Source: Porphyromonadaceae bacterium (lineage in GTDB: Bacteria; Bacteroidota; Bacteroidia; Bacteroidales; UBA11471). From it: a stretch of 7,184 bases of DNA. The DNA lies in assembly GCA_021199145.1 (NCBI GenBank), contig JAJQIP010000154.1, positions 1 to 7,184 on the forward strand. Direction: 5' to 3'. The notes beneath the pieces were generated by a model. It saw only the letters and a program-made list of their open reading frames with translations. It was not told the DNA's origin and did not search any database. Shown one piece after another: positions 1 through 6,445 of this stretch. The position numbers and the translations under genes are program-made. Numbering within the stretch: position 1 is the first letter of the stretch; each line of letters opens with the position of its first letter.

Positions 1-1445
1 GGATTGAACTGTTTTAACCAATGGACAAAATCGGGAGTTATCTCATCAAAGCCCAATTCCATGTCATTATCTATTTGGGGAGAGGTCTGCTCCAAAAGAA
101 TGTTTTCGGCTACATAGGCTTCGAAACGGTCGATAAACGAACCGATATTCTGCTCCTTCAAAGAGAGGCCGGCGGCATAGGTATGCCCACCGAAATTTTC
201 CAGCAGGTCCCGGCACGATTCTACCGCCTTGTAGACATCGAACCCATGTACCGAACGGGCTGAACCGGTGACCAGACCGTTAGAAAAGGTCAGCACCACC
301 GACGGACGGTAATACAACTCCGTCAGACGGGAGGCTACAATCCCGATGATGCCTTTATGCCACTCCGCATTATAGACAACTATCGACTTGCGGTCGGAAA
401 AGTCAGGCTGCTTCCCCAACAATTGACTGGCCTCTTCGGTGACTTTCTTGTCCAACTCCTTGCGGTCTTCGTTATACCGGTTGATATCGTGACTCTTCTT
501 CACGGCCGTAGAAACATCTTTCGAAATCAGCAACTCTACTGCCTCACGGCCCGACTGCATACGTCCAGACGCATTGATACGGGGACCTATCTTGAAAACA
601 ATATCACTGATGGAGACCTCTTTCCCCCGCAAGCCGCACACATTGAGAATACCCTGCAACCCAAGGCAGGGATTGGTGTTCAACCGTTTCAGCCCATGAT
701 AAGCCAAAATGCGGTTCTCTCCTGTAATGGGGACGATATCCGAAGCGATGCTCACGGCGACTAAATCGAGCAACGGGAAGAGATAACGGTCAATATTGAT
801 GCTGTTGTTCCGGGCGAAGCCCTCCATAAACTTGAACCCTACCCCGCACCCCGACAGGTGACTGTAGGGATAGGTATCATCACTCCGCTTGGCGTCGAGC
901 ACAGCCACCGCCTGCGGCAGCTGGTCGTCCGGCACATGGTGGTCGCAGATGATGAAGTCGACTCCCCGCTCTTTGGCATAGGCTACCTTCTCCACGGCCT
1001 TGATGCCGCAATCAAGCGCCACGATAAGCGTGAAGCCATTATCAGCGGCGTAATCGATTCCCTTGATGGAAATACCATATCCCTCGTCGTAACGGTCGGG
1101 AATATAGTAGTCGATATCGGAATAAAAATGGTTCAAAAATTTGTAGACCAACGCTACGGCTGTCGTGCCGTCCACATCATAATCACCGTAGATAAGGATT
1201 TTCTCTTTGCCACCGATGGCCCGGTTGAGCCGAGTGACAGCCTTATCCATATCTTTCAGCAAAAATGGGTCGTACAAATCGGATAATTGCGGTCGGAAAA
1301 ATTTCTTAGCCTGTTCTTCTGTTGTTATCCCTCGCTGAACTAAAAGTCTGCATATAGAAGGGCTTATCGACAGGGTCTCTGCCAATTTCCTTTCTATACG
1401 TTTTTCTTCTTCGGTAAGGGATACGTAGTTCCATTTGCTTACCAT
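1..1445 (-). CDS. recJ: Single-stranded-DNA-specific exonuclease RecJ (C-terminus cut off by window edge)
   Basis: RecJ degrades single-stranded DNA 5' to 3' in recombinational and mismatch repair in the cytoplasm. The minus strand reads without a stop from ATG at 1445 to the left edge, 481 codons. The DHH phosphoesterase motifs appear in order: GDYDVDG at residues 87-93, ALDCG at 143-147, CDHHVP at 168-172 region, and SIASDIVP at 232-239. A DHHA1 domain follows, with INASGR at 290-295, WHKGIIGIVASR at 362-373 and GGHTYAAG at 419-426. Family members are usually about 570 residues, so roughly 90 residues (the C-terminal OB-like part) lie outside the window. The ATG is preceded by AT-rich sequence with no clear ribosome binding site, as is usual in Bacteroidota. 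It lies downstream of, and on the same strand as, the MscS gene, but the 194-nt gap and a possible promoter suggest separate expression. All metal-binding Asp/His residues of the motifs are present, so the visible part appears functional. Confidence 0.97.
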   Translation of the reverse strand, partial: MVSKWNYVSLTEEEKRIERKLAETLSISPSICRLLVQRGITTEEQAKKFFRPQLSDLYDPFLLKDMDKAVTRLNRAIGGKEKILIYGDYDVDGTTAVALVYKFLNHFYSDIDYYIPDRYDEGYGISIKGIDYAADNGFTLIVALDCGIKAVEKVAYAKERGVDFIICDHHVPDDQLPQAVAVLDAKRSDDTYPYSHLSGCGVGFKFMEGFARNNSINIDRYLFPLLDLVAVSIASDIVPITGENRILAYHGLKRLNTNPCLGLQGILNVCGLRGKEVSISDIVFKIGPRINASGRMQSGREAVELLISKDVSTAVKKSHDINRYNEDRKELDKKVTEEASQLLGKQPDFSDRKSIVVYNAEWHKGIIGIVASRLTELYYRPSVVLTFSNGLVTGSARSVHGFDVYKAVESCRDLLENFGGHTYAAGLSLKEQNIGSFIDRFEAYVAENILLEQTSPQIDNDMELGFDEITPDFVHWLKQFN

Positions 1446-1514
1446 TTATAGTGTTTTTTTATTTCTTCGAAAGCCAAGATGCGCCCTTTCACACGGCATT
1501 CTCTTCACAAGAGG

Positions 1515-1537
1515 CTTCCGGGGCCTCTCCCCGGAAG
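1515..1537 (-). other. Strong GC-rich stem-loop upstream of recJ
   Basis: CTTCCGGGG and CCCCGGAAG form a perfect 9-bp stem with a 5-nt loop, about 70 nt upstream of the recJ ATG and about 100 nt downstream of the MscS stop. In the minus-strand transcript the stem is followed by CCTCTTGTGAAGAG, itself a small 5-bp hairpin with a 3-nt loop, and no U-tract follows. A standard intrinsic terminator is therefore unlikely. It may be a recJ leader structure or a 3'-end stabiliser for the upstream mRNA. The structure is read directly from sequence; the role is inferred. Confidence 0.5.
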
Positions 1538-1576
1538 AAATCGCACAACAGGCACTGACCACATTTTTCGTGGTTG

Positions 1577-1607
1577 TAAAGATAACCATTTCTCCGCAAA
1601 AATCAGA
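1577..1607 (-). promoter_or_regulatory. Possible recJ promoter (Bacteroidota type, imperfect)
   Basis: On the minus strand TATCTTTA (1584-1577) differs from the TAnnTTTG -7 consensus at one base. TCTG (1607-1604) lies 19 nt upstream, in the place of the TTTG -33 box, and also differs at one base. Transcription would begin near 1571 and give a leader of roughly 125 nt containing the hairpin at 1515-1537. Both boxes are imperfect, so this is a weak call. Confidence 0.3.
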
Positions 1608-1639
1608 GAAGATGCTCCTATAAAAAAATGAAAAAAAGA

Positions 1640-2551
1640 TTACTCCTTTACAAGATGCACATCCATCTGCGGGAAGGGTATATGGATGCCTCTCTCTCTA
1701 AAAGTCTTATAAACAACACTGTTGAAATCGAAATAGACATCCCAATAATTTTCCGACAACGTCCAGGCCCGGACTATGATATTCACCGAACTCTCCCCCA
1801 AGGAGTGGAGGGCGATATAATAGGCCGGCTCCCGCAAAACTCGGGGGTCGGCATCCAACAGTTCCGTCAATACCTTCTTCGCCTCTTCGTAAGAGTCCCC
1901 GTAAGCGATGCCGAAGGTCCACTCCGCCCGCCGAGAACCGTTGCGGGAATAGTTGACAATGGTATTGTTCGACAGCGACCCGTTGGGAATGAATATGGTG
2001 CAGTTGTCGAGGGTAACCAACACGGTATTGAAAATCTGTATCTCCTTCACGGTGCCGCTTTGCCCTTGTGCCTGGATGAAATCACCCACCTTGTAGGGCT
2101 TGAATACGAGAATCATAAGTCCTCCTGCAAAATTTTGCAATGAACCGCTCAGAGCCATGCTGACAGCGACACCAGCCGAGGCGAACAAGGCGATGAACGA
2201 GGCCGTATTGATACCGAAAATGCCGACGACCAACACCACCAGAACCAACATCAGGGTGATATTAATGAAACTCCGCAGAAACGATTGTACCGATGGGTCA
2301 ACCCGATGCCGTGCCAATGCATGCACGATAAAGCCGCTGAACTTCCTCAGCAGCCACCGCCCAAGGAAGAAGACGACTATGGCCCCGACGAGTTTCAAAC
2401 CGAAAGAGAGGAGATTCGACAGAAGGGAAGAGAGGATTTCACTGCCCGACATGCCGGCATATTTTTCAATCATCATCCGGATAGGATCCGTCTGTATCGT
2501 ATCGGAAGGGGCCGACGCAACATTGTTCACATCAATACTCAACAAGTCCAT
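1640..2551 (-). CDS. mscS: MscS-type small-conductance mechanosensitive ion channel
   Basis: MscS channels sit in the inner membrane as heptamers and open under membrane tension to release solutes on hypo-osmotic shock. The 303 residues match the compact E. coli MscS (286) in length and layout. A polar N-terminus covers about 1-40, TM1 about 45-68, TM2 about 91-113 and the pore helix TM3 about 117-150 (AGVAVSMALSGSLQNFAGG). The beta domain follows (FKPYKVGDFI 150-159, GTVKEIQIF 166-174, IPNGSLSNN 188-196). The alpha/beta vestibule ends in IPFPQMDV (291-298), which closely resembles the end of E. coli MscS. The glycine of the pore-helix kink is kept (G136), but the two hydrophobic gate leucines are replaced by V128 and M132. 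The ATG lies one base after the TGA of the upstream peptidase gene (TGATATG), which suggests translational coupling in one operon. Several MscS paralogues are common in these bacteria, so the symbol denotes the family. Confidence 0.95.
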   Translation of the reverse strand: MDLLSIDVNNVASAPSDTIQTDPIRMMIEKYAGMSGSEILSSLLSNLLSFGLKLVGAIVVFFLGRWLLRKFSGFIVHALARHRVDPSVQSFLRSFINITLMLVLVVLVVGIFGINTASFIALFASAGVAVSMALSGSLQNFAGGLMILVFKPYKVGDFIQAQGQSGTVKEIQIFNTVLVTLDNCTIFIPNGSLSNNTIVNYSRNGSRRAEWTFGIAYGDSYEEAKKVLTELLDADPRVLREPAYYIALHSLGESSVNIIVRAWTLSENYWDVYFDFNSVVYKTFRERGIHIPFPQMDVHLVKE

Positions 2552-2552
2552 A

Positions 2553-3758
2553 TCAATCTGATTTTAAAGGAATTTCATCAATATCTTCATACACTTGTCC
2601 ATACCAGGAGAGGGTGCGGTAATAGTCATCTATCCGGGTATTTTCCGCCGCCCCCGGCACATAGACCGACAATCCGCTATAGTGTTTGATGGGAAAAGTC
2701 AGCCAACGGGTATATACCTGAGAGGGGTACTCCTCAGTGGCATCGGCATACAACACAGCTCGGCTCAGGCAGTCGGTGAAGGCGGCATAGGCCGACGAAT
2801 CTGCCGCAACACTCTGCACAAAATCGTCCAAATCGAAGAAAAGGTTCTGATAACTCACTGCAGAACTCCTCTCCTGAGAATATTGCTGCAAGGAGGCTAC
2901 CGACACCGAATCGACCGCTCCGGCCAATACAAGGTGCATCGCACGGGACAAAGCGTCAAGCTCCCGTGTATCTGTCAACGAAATCGTCCCGTACGGTTCG
3001 TCATACGAACGGTAAAAATCCATGTAGTCTTTGCACACCTCCACCAGGTTTTCGGGTATCGGACTGTCGCAGGAAAAGAGATGCGGCAACATCTCTTCAT
3101 AGGGGAATCCGACCCCCATGATGGTAGCGGGTGAAGCGATATAGTAGCGGCAATCCTTGCGCCACTCGTAGGCGACCTCCACAGCTCCCATATAACAAGC
3201 GTCACACAAGATAAAGTCGAACAGTGAGTCAGGAAGAGCCGAAGCGACCTCATCAATATCCATCTCCTCGCCATCATCATCCCCGAAAGAACGGGTGACC
3301 ACCTGATTGGTTTTGGGATACCAACCGTTGGCGTGCGACCAGAGTATCAACCCGTAACTATCAGCCGGATAAAGCTCCTCCATATCGGCGCAGACAGCCG
3401 ACATTACTTCAACTGTGGCCGAGTTGTCGTTCTCATAGGTCTGAATGACGGTACGCTCGACCTCCCCGTCATGTAAAGAAAGTTGTTCCAGCGTAGGTTG
3501 CGCATTGTAACGGTCGATATAGAGCAGCAGATTCCCGTAATGAAGGGCCCCTTCCTCGACGGCCTTCTTCATGGCGGAAATATTCGTCTCAATATAAGAG
3601 GAGAGGGAGTTGCTGCCCAACATGTAGACCAAGACGGTACGATGACAGCTGTCGGCGGAAGTCGTACCGGGTTCTAAAGAGGAGTCCGTCTCGCTACACG
3701 AAGAGAGCAACCCTCCCGCAAAGAGAGACAACAGACCGACCCATCGCATTATGCGCAT
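2553..3758 (-). CDS. Clostripain-related (peptidase family C11) cysteine peptidase, predicted lipoprotein
   Basis: This is a predicted cysteine endopeptidase anchored in the envelope. From ATG at 3758 it is 401 residues. A short signal sequence (MRIMRWVGLLSLFAGG) ends in lipobox LSSC with Cys21, so it should be exported and lipidated. The caspase-like core shows the catalytic His142 in LILWSHANGW and Cys188 in FILCDACYMG. The 46-residue spacing is the same as between His133 and Cys179 of the Parabacteroides merdae C11 enzyme. IASPATIMGVGFPYEEML (208-224 region) is typical of Bacteroidota members. The family cleaves after basic residues, and fragipain, a C11 lipoprotein of B. fragilis, activates a toxin; the substrate here is unknown. 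A longer frame begins at TTG 3806, but that lies inside the promoter's -33 box, so ATG 3758 (or ATG 3749, better spaced from AGGA) is preferred. It is first in an operon with the MscS gene. Confidence 0.92.
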   Translation of the reverse strand: MRIMRWVGLLSLFAGGLLSSCSETDSSLEPGTTSADSCHRTVLVYMLGSNSLSSYIETNISAMKKAVEEGALHYGNLLLYIDRYNAQPTLEQLSLHDGEVERTVIQTYENDNSATVEVMSAVCADMEELYPADSYGLILWSHANGWYPKTNQVVTRSFGDDDGEEMDIDEVASALPDSLFDFILCDACYMGAVEVAYEWRKDCRYYIASPATIMGVGFPYEEMLPHLFSCDSPIPENLVEVCKDYMDFYRSYDEPYGTISLTDTRELDALSRAMHLVLAGAVDSVSVASLQQYSQERSSAVSYQNLFFDLDDFVQSVAADSSAYAAFTDCLSRAVLYADATEEYPSQVYTRWLTFPIKHYSGLSVYVPGAAENTRIDDYYRTLSWYGQVYEDIDEIPLKSD

Positions 3759-3775
3759 TTCCTGTAATTTTGACA

Positions 3776-3807
3776 CAAAAATAAGCCAAAATTGCAGCCA
3801 CTCCAAA
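3776..3807 (-). promoter_or_regulatory. Promoter of the C11 peptidase-mscS operon
   Basis: On the minus strand the -33 box TTTG (3807-3804) is followed after 20 nt by TATTTTTG (3783-3776), a perfect TAnnTTTG. Initiation is expected near 3770, giving a leader of only about 12-20 nt before ATG 3758/3749. This excludes the TTG at 3806 as a start. A 13-bp palindrome (3802-3814) covers the -33 box and may be an operator. Confidence 0.7.
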
Positions 3808-3848
3808 GTTTGGATTATAAATCGGAATAAATTGTAGGCCGCCCGAAA

Positions 3849-3880
3849 ATTTTATAGTAGCTTTACTCGTTGTATAAAAT
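3849..3880. repeat. AT-rich inverted repeat in the divergent promoter region
   Basis: ATTTTATA (3849-3856) and TATAAAAT (3873-3880) are perfect inverted arms separated by 16 nt. The spacer includes most of the candidate -7 box of the TPR gene. It could be a regulator-binding site, although AT-rich arms of 8 bp arise easily by chance. Confidence 0.4.
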
Positions 3881-3906
3881 GGATTGGCATTTTACGGACG
3901 AATCAG

Positions 3907-4725
3907 ATGAACCGGCGTTTTCTTCCTCTTTTTCTCTTGTTGACGGTGGCAACGACGCTACAGGCCCAGTCGTACACCGACTATATCGACTCCTCTTTTA
4001 CCTATCTCGATGAGGGGAATCTTCTCAAGGCCGAAGAGACACTACTTGCCGCCCTGCGCCTGGAACCTGCAAACCCGGGAAATGTACTTCTGCTCTCCAA
4101 TCTCGGAACTATTCAACGACGTATGGGAAAACTCTCCGAGGCCCTCGACTCATACAACAATGCCTTGACTCGGGCTCCCCAATCCCTCACCCTGCTCAAC
4201 AACCGGGCGGCTCTCTGGGCCGAAATGGATAGTCTGCAACGGGCTCAGGAGGATTTCTCACAAATCCTTTTGTTGGACGGGAAAAACGAGGAGGCTCTCT
4301 ACCGACGGGGTCTTATCTTCTTGGAAATGAACGACACCACGGCCGCCCGAAACGATTTCGACCGCCTGCTCTCCTTGAACCCTCAAAGCGCCGATGCCCG
4401 CATCGGTATGGCCGCCTTGATGAAGAACCGGGCACGCTACGACCAAGCCATCATTCTATACACCCAGGTCATCCGAGCCAATCCCCACCTGGCTTCCCTC
4501 TACCTCAACCGGGCTGAAGCCTACTACTACAATCGCCAATACAACCGGGCCTCCGACGATATCGAAATGGCCCGACAACTTACACCCGACGACCCATTGG
4601 TCTACATCATGCGGGGAAAAGTGAAACTGGCCCGCTTTGAGAAAGTCGAGGCCAAGGAAGATTTCGACAAGGCTGTTTCGTTGGGCTTTGATGCGGAAGA
4701 GATTTCCCAAATGACTGACCAATAA
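3907..4725 (+). CDS. Exported tetratricopeptide-repeat (TPR) protein
   Basis: This is a 272-residue protein made almost entirely of TPRs, helical hairpins that serve as protein-protein interaction scaffolds. An N-terminal signal peptide (MNRRFLPLFLLLTVATTLQA, cleavage likely after residue 20) has no lipobox cysteine, so a periplasmic location is expected. About seven repeats follow: near 24-57, 61-94, 95-127, 128-161, 162-195, 196-229 and 231-263. They show the usual pattern of small residues, A at position 20 and P at position 32 (for example LGTIQRRMGKLSEALDSYNN and LYRRGLIFLEMNDTTAARND). No enzymatic domain is visible. It is transcribed away from the peptidase operon across a 148-nt divergent region. 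The best promoter candidate, TAGCTTTA at 3858-3865, is one base off consensus and has no -33 box at the right distance. The partner is unknown; a role in envelope assembly is only a guess. Confidence 0.9.
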   Translation: MNRRFLPLFLLLTVATTLQAQSYTDYIDSSFTYLDEGNLLKAEETLLAALRLEPANPGNVLLLSNLGTIQRRMGKLSEALDSYNNALTRAPQSLTLLNNRAALWAEMDSLQRAQEDFSQILLLDGKNEEALYRRGLIFLEMNDTTAARNDFDRLLSLNPQSADARIGMAALMKNRARYDQAIILYTQVIRANPHLASLYLNRAEAYYYNRQYNRASDDIEMARQLTPDDPLVYIMRGKVKLARFEKVEAKEDFDKAVSLGFDAEEISQMTDQ

Positions 4726-4730
4726 GGCTC

Positions 4731-4762
4731 CAAAAACAAAGGCCCTCTTTCCCAAGAGAGCC
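4731..4762. terminator. Terminator-like hairpin after the TPR gene
   Basis: GGCCCTCTT (4741-4749) pairs with AAGAGAGCC (4754-4762) around a TCCC loop, with one C-A mismatch, starting 16 nt after the TPR stop. On the plus strand it is preceded by an A-rich run (caaaaacaaa) but not followed by a T-run. Read on the minus strand the hairpin is followed by TTTGTTTTTG, which is the classical terminator form. It may act in both directions, or mainly on minus-strand transcripts. Confidence 0.55.
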
Positions 4763-4813
4763 CTGTACAAGTAAAAAATGTAACCTATAGAATCTTTTGC
4801 TACAAAAATAGAC

Positions 4814-4852
4814 AAAAAGATAGCGATTAGTCTGTTTTTCTATCTATTTTTT
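4814..4852 (+). terminator. Weak hairpin followed by a T-run
   Basis: AAAAAGATAG (4814-4823) pairs with CTATCTATTT (4840-4849), with one A-A mismatch and a 16-nt loop, and TTTTTT spans 4847-4852. This could be the actual plus-strand end of the TPR transcript, about 125 nt past its stop. The stem is mostly A-T, so confidence is low. Confidence 0.25.
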
Positions 4853-4882
4853 ACAACAAAATGCATATTACTATCAAAATTC

Positions 4883-4920
4883 TATTAAAATAAGAATTAT
4901 TATAGCACTTTATTTTAATA
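4883..4920. repeat. 11-bp perfect inverted repeat in AT-rich intergenic DNA
   Basis: TATTAAAATAA (4883-4893) and TTATTTTAATA (4910-4920) are perfect inverted arms with a 16-nt spacer. They lie about 130 nt upstream of the permease promoter. No flanking duplication is seen. A distal regulator site or a simple AT-rich DNA structure are both possible. Confidence 0.5.
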
Positions 4921-5051
4921 TTCCCACCATTTACTTTCAATTTGATAGGAAAAGAATTGGTGAAGAAACAGATTGCTGGGGAAAGGAGTATCCACGAAAG
5001 GAAAATGTCAAAGTTTTCCCTCGGAAAAATCTCGTGACGGACAAAATTTAC

Positions 5052-5059
5052 TATCTTTG
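5052..5059 (+). promoter_or_regulatory. Promoter -7 element of the AI-2E family permease
   Basis: TATCTTTG is a perfect TAnnTTTG. No TTTG is found 19-21 nt upstream, so the -33 box is weak or absent. Initiation near 5065 would give a leader of about 70 nt. That leader can form GGCT/AGCC and CCGG-CAA-CCGG hairpins and contains the tiny frame ATGGCTAAGGCCTGA (5064-5078). Confidence 0.55.
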
Positions 5060-5135
5060 TTGCATGGCTAAGGCCTGAACGAGCCCTATCCCGGCAACCG
5101 GTGAAAGCGAATGTGACATACGAAACAACAGCACG

Positions 5136-6272
5136 ATGAAATCGGGACGACAACCCATTACGTTCGACCAGGTGATACGAATCCTCTTTACCATTGGGAT
5201 TGTCATTGCGGTCTACTTTCTGATACGGCTCATCAAAGGGGCTTTGTTGCCTTTTCTGATTGCCTGGCTGTTGGCCTATCTGCTCAACCCAATGGTGAGG
5301 TTCATCCAATACCGTTGCCGGGTGAAAATCCGGATAGCGGCCATACTCCTCTCCCTCCTTCTCATCATTGGTTTTATCGTTCTCTGCATCTGGCTCATCA
5401 CGCCGAGCATTGTTCAAGAAATTGACAGGATACGGACATTGATTCACGAATACCTCATCCACGACTATTCGTTCATCCCCTTCATCCCGGAGGGTTGGCA
5501 TGTCTACCTGCAAGAGCACATCGACTTTGCCAAAATCGCAGAGGAGATGAACCCCGAAGACTGGCGTATGCTGATTGAAAAAACGGCGTCACAGATATGG
5601 ATTTTCCTGACAGGTTCGGTCAACCAGATTATCAACATCATCAGCTGGTTTATTGTATTCATCTATCTGATATTCTTTCTGTTGGATTACGATAAAATCA
5701 TCGTTGGCTTCAAGGCGCTCATTCCCAAACGCTACCGGACAAAGACCCTGGAGGTGATTCAGGATATAACGACAAGCATGAACCGCTACTTCCGGGGCCA
5801 GGCTTGTGTGGCCTTCATCGTAGGAATCCTATTCTGCATCGGGTTCTCCATTGTAGGGATTCCCCTGGCCATCTTCCTCGGACTCTTCATCGGACTGCTC
5901 AACATGGTACCCTATCTGCAGATAGCAGGATTCATACCGGCCCTGCTACTCTGCCTGTTGGGATCGACCGAACCGGGTCATACCTTCTGGGGACTAGTGG
6001 CTGGTTGTGCGGTTGTCTTCATTGTCGTACAAGCCATACAAGATATGGTTCTCGTACCACGCATTATGGGACGGGCAATGGGACTCAATCCCGCCATCAT
6101 CCTCTTCTCCCTATCGGTGTGGGGAACATTGCTCGGACTCATCGGACTTATCATCGCTCTGCCACTGACCACTCTTTTGATTTCCTATTACGAACGCTAC
6201 ATCCTACGGGAAGAGAAGCAGGAAGAAGAGCCGTCCCAGAAAAAAGAGAAGCCGGAGGAACAAGAGCAGTGA
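5136..6272 (+). CDS. AI-2E family (UPF0118/PerM-like) membrane permease
   Basis: This 378-residue polytopic inner-membrane protein belongs to the family named after the E. coli autoinducer-2 exporter. Some members instead act as ion/proton antiporters, so the substrate is not known. About eight hydrophobic segments are visible: near 13-31, 35-52, 66-90, 160-185, 222-246, 247-272, 283-305 and 318-350. A soluble stretch between the third and fourth (about 91-155) is typical. Family signatures include NRYFRGQACVAFIVG (216-230), IGLLNMVPYLQIAGFIPA (252-269), VPRIMGRAMGLNPAIILFSL (307-326) and WGTLLGLIGLIIALPL (329-344). The last 26 residues form a highly charged Glu/Lys tail. ATG 5136 is the first usable start after the promoter and directly precedes the first membrane helix. 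The gene appears monocistronic: the next feature is a tRNA with its own promoter. Confidence 0.93.
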   Translation: MKSGRQPITFDQVIRILFTIGIVIAVYFLIRLIKGALLPFLIAWLLAYLLNPMVRFIQYRCRVKIRIAAILLSLLLIIGFIVLCIWLITPSIVQEIDRIRTLIHEYLIHDYSFIPFIPEGWHVYLQEHIDFAKIAEEMNPEDWRMLIEKTASQIWIFLTGSVNQIINIISWFIVFIYLIFFLLDYDKIIVGFKALIPKRYRTKTLEVIQDITTSMNRYFRGQACVAFIVGILFCIGFSIVGIPLAIFLGLFIGLLNMVPYLQIAGFIPALLLCLLGSTEPGHTFWGLVAGCAVVFIVVQAIQDMVLVPRIMGRAMGLNPAIILFSLSVWGTLLGLIGLIIALPLTTLLISYYERYILREEKQEEEPSQKKEKPEEQEQ

Positions 6273-6301
6273 TACGGAGGAGAAAAAAGTCCCCCTAAAA
6301 A

Positions 6302-6333
6302 TTTGGTCAAAATAGAAATAAGACATACCTTTG
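6302..6333 (+). promoter_or_regulatory. Promoter of tRNA-Lys
   Basis: The -33 box TTTG (6302-6305) is followed after 20 nt by TACCTTTG (6326-6333), a perfect TAnnTTTG. The spacing is the same as in the peptidase operon promoter. Initiation near 6340 would leave a 5' leader of about 27 nt before the mature tRNA. Confidence 0.75.
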
Positions 6334-6366
6334 CCACGCATTTAGGAAAATGACCTATTTGTGGCC

Positions 6367-6439
6367 GATTCGCTAGCTCAGCTGGTAGAGCACAACACTT
6401 TTAATGTTGGGGTCCTGGGTTCGAACCCCAGGCGGATCA
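6367..6439 (+). tRNA. trnK: tRNA-Lys (anticodon UUU)
   Basis: A full cloverleaf of 73 nt can be drawn. The acceptor stem GATTCGC pairs with GCGGATC (one T-G wobble). The D arm is GCTCAGCTGGTAGAGC. The anticodon stem CAACA/TGTTG encloses loop CTTTTAA with TTT at 6400-6402. The variable loop is GGGTC, and the T arm CTGGG-TTCGAAC-CCCAG is perfect. The discriminator is A and the 3' CCA is not encoded. It has its own promoter and a terminator directly downstream. The integrase gene 335 nt downstream, reading away, suggests that the 3' end of this tRNA or the DNA just after it served as an integration site. Confidence 0.98.
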
Positions 6440-6445
6440 CTTGCG

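Larger units (their letters stand above)
4726..5135. other. 410-nt intergenic region between the TPR and permease genes
   Basis: No convincing protein gene is present; the longest plus-strand ATG frames are about 10 codons. It holds the hairpins at 4741-4762 and 4814-4852, the inverted repeat at 4883-4920, a small GGAAAA/TTTTCC hairpin near 5000-5019, and the permease promoter at 5052-5059. The part from about 4800 to 4960 is clearly richer in A and T than the neighbouring genes. Confidence 0.7.

Noticed and set aside
21..1286. Plus-strand open frames of 80-142 codons at 21-263, 357-764 and 858-1286
   Set aside because: They lie antisense to recJ, whose DHH and DHHA1 motifs are unmistakable on the minus strand; the plus-strand translations show no domain pattern.
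1510..1537. Pseudoknot between the recJ-leader hairpin loop and the CCTCT just after it
   Set aside because: With zero-length connecting loops across a 9-bp stem, the intramolecular pseudoknot is sterically implausible.
1628..3134. Plus-strand frames at 1628-2143, 2100-2561, 2285-2689 and 2595-3134
   Set aside because: All are antisense to the MscS and C11 peptidase genes and have no recognisable motifs or promoters.
3759..3806. TTG start at 3806 extending the peptidase by 16 residues
   Set aside because: The TTG is part of the -33 promoter box and would lie upstream of transcription. The extension also spoils a clean lipoprotein signal.
5064..5135. SAM-type riboswitch suggested by CCCGGCAACCGGTG in the permease leader
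   Set aside because: The leader is only about 70 nt, and the other conserved SAM-I segments and stem P1 are not found.
4851..5519. Minus-strand frame of 222 codons overlapping the permease start
   Set aside because: It is antisense to a clear membrane protein, is rich in charged shadow sequence, and ends in AT-rich non-coding DNA.
5804..6298. Plus-strand frame of 164 codons inside the permease
   Set aside because: It is a different frame of a well-supported gene, with a His/Arg/Thr-rich translation typical of a frame shadow.
6325..6334. Resemblance to the CTnDOT attachment core GTAnnTTTGC (here ATACCTTTGC)
   Set aside because: It coincides with the tRNA promoter -7 box, has one mismatch, and lies on the far side of the tRNA from the integrase.
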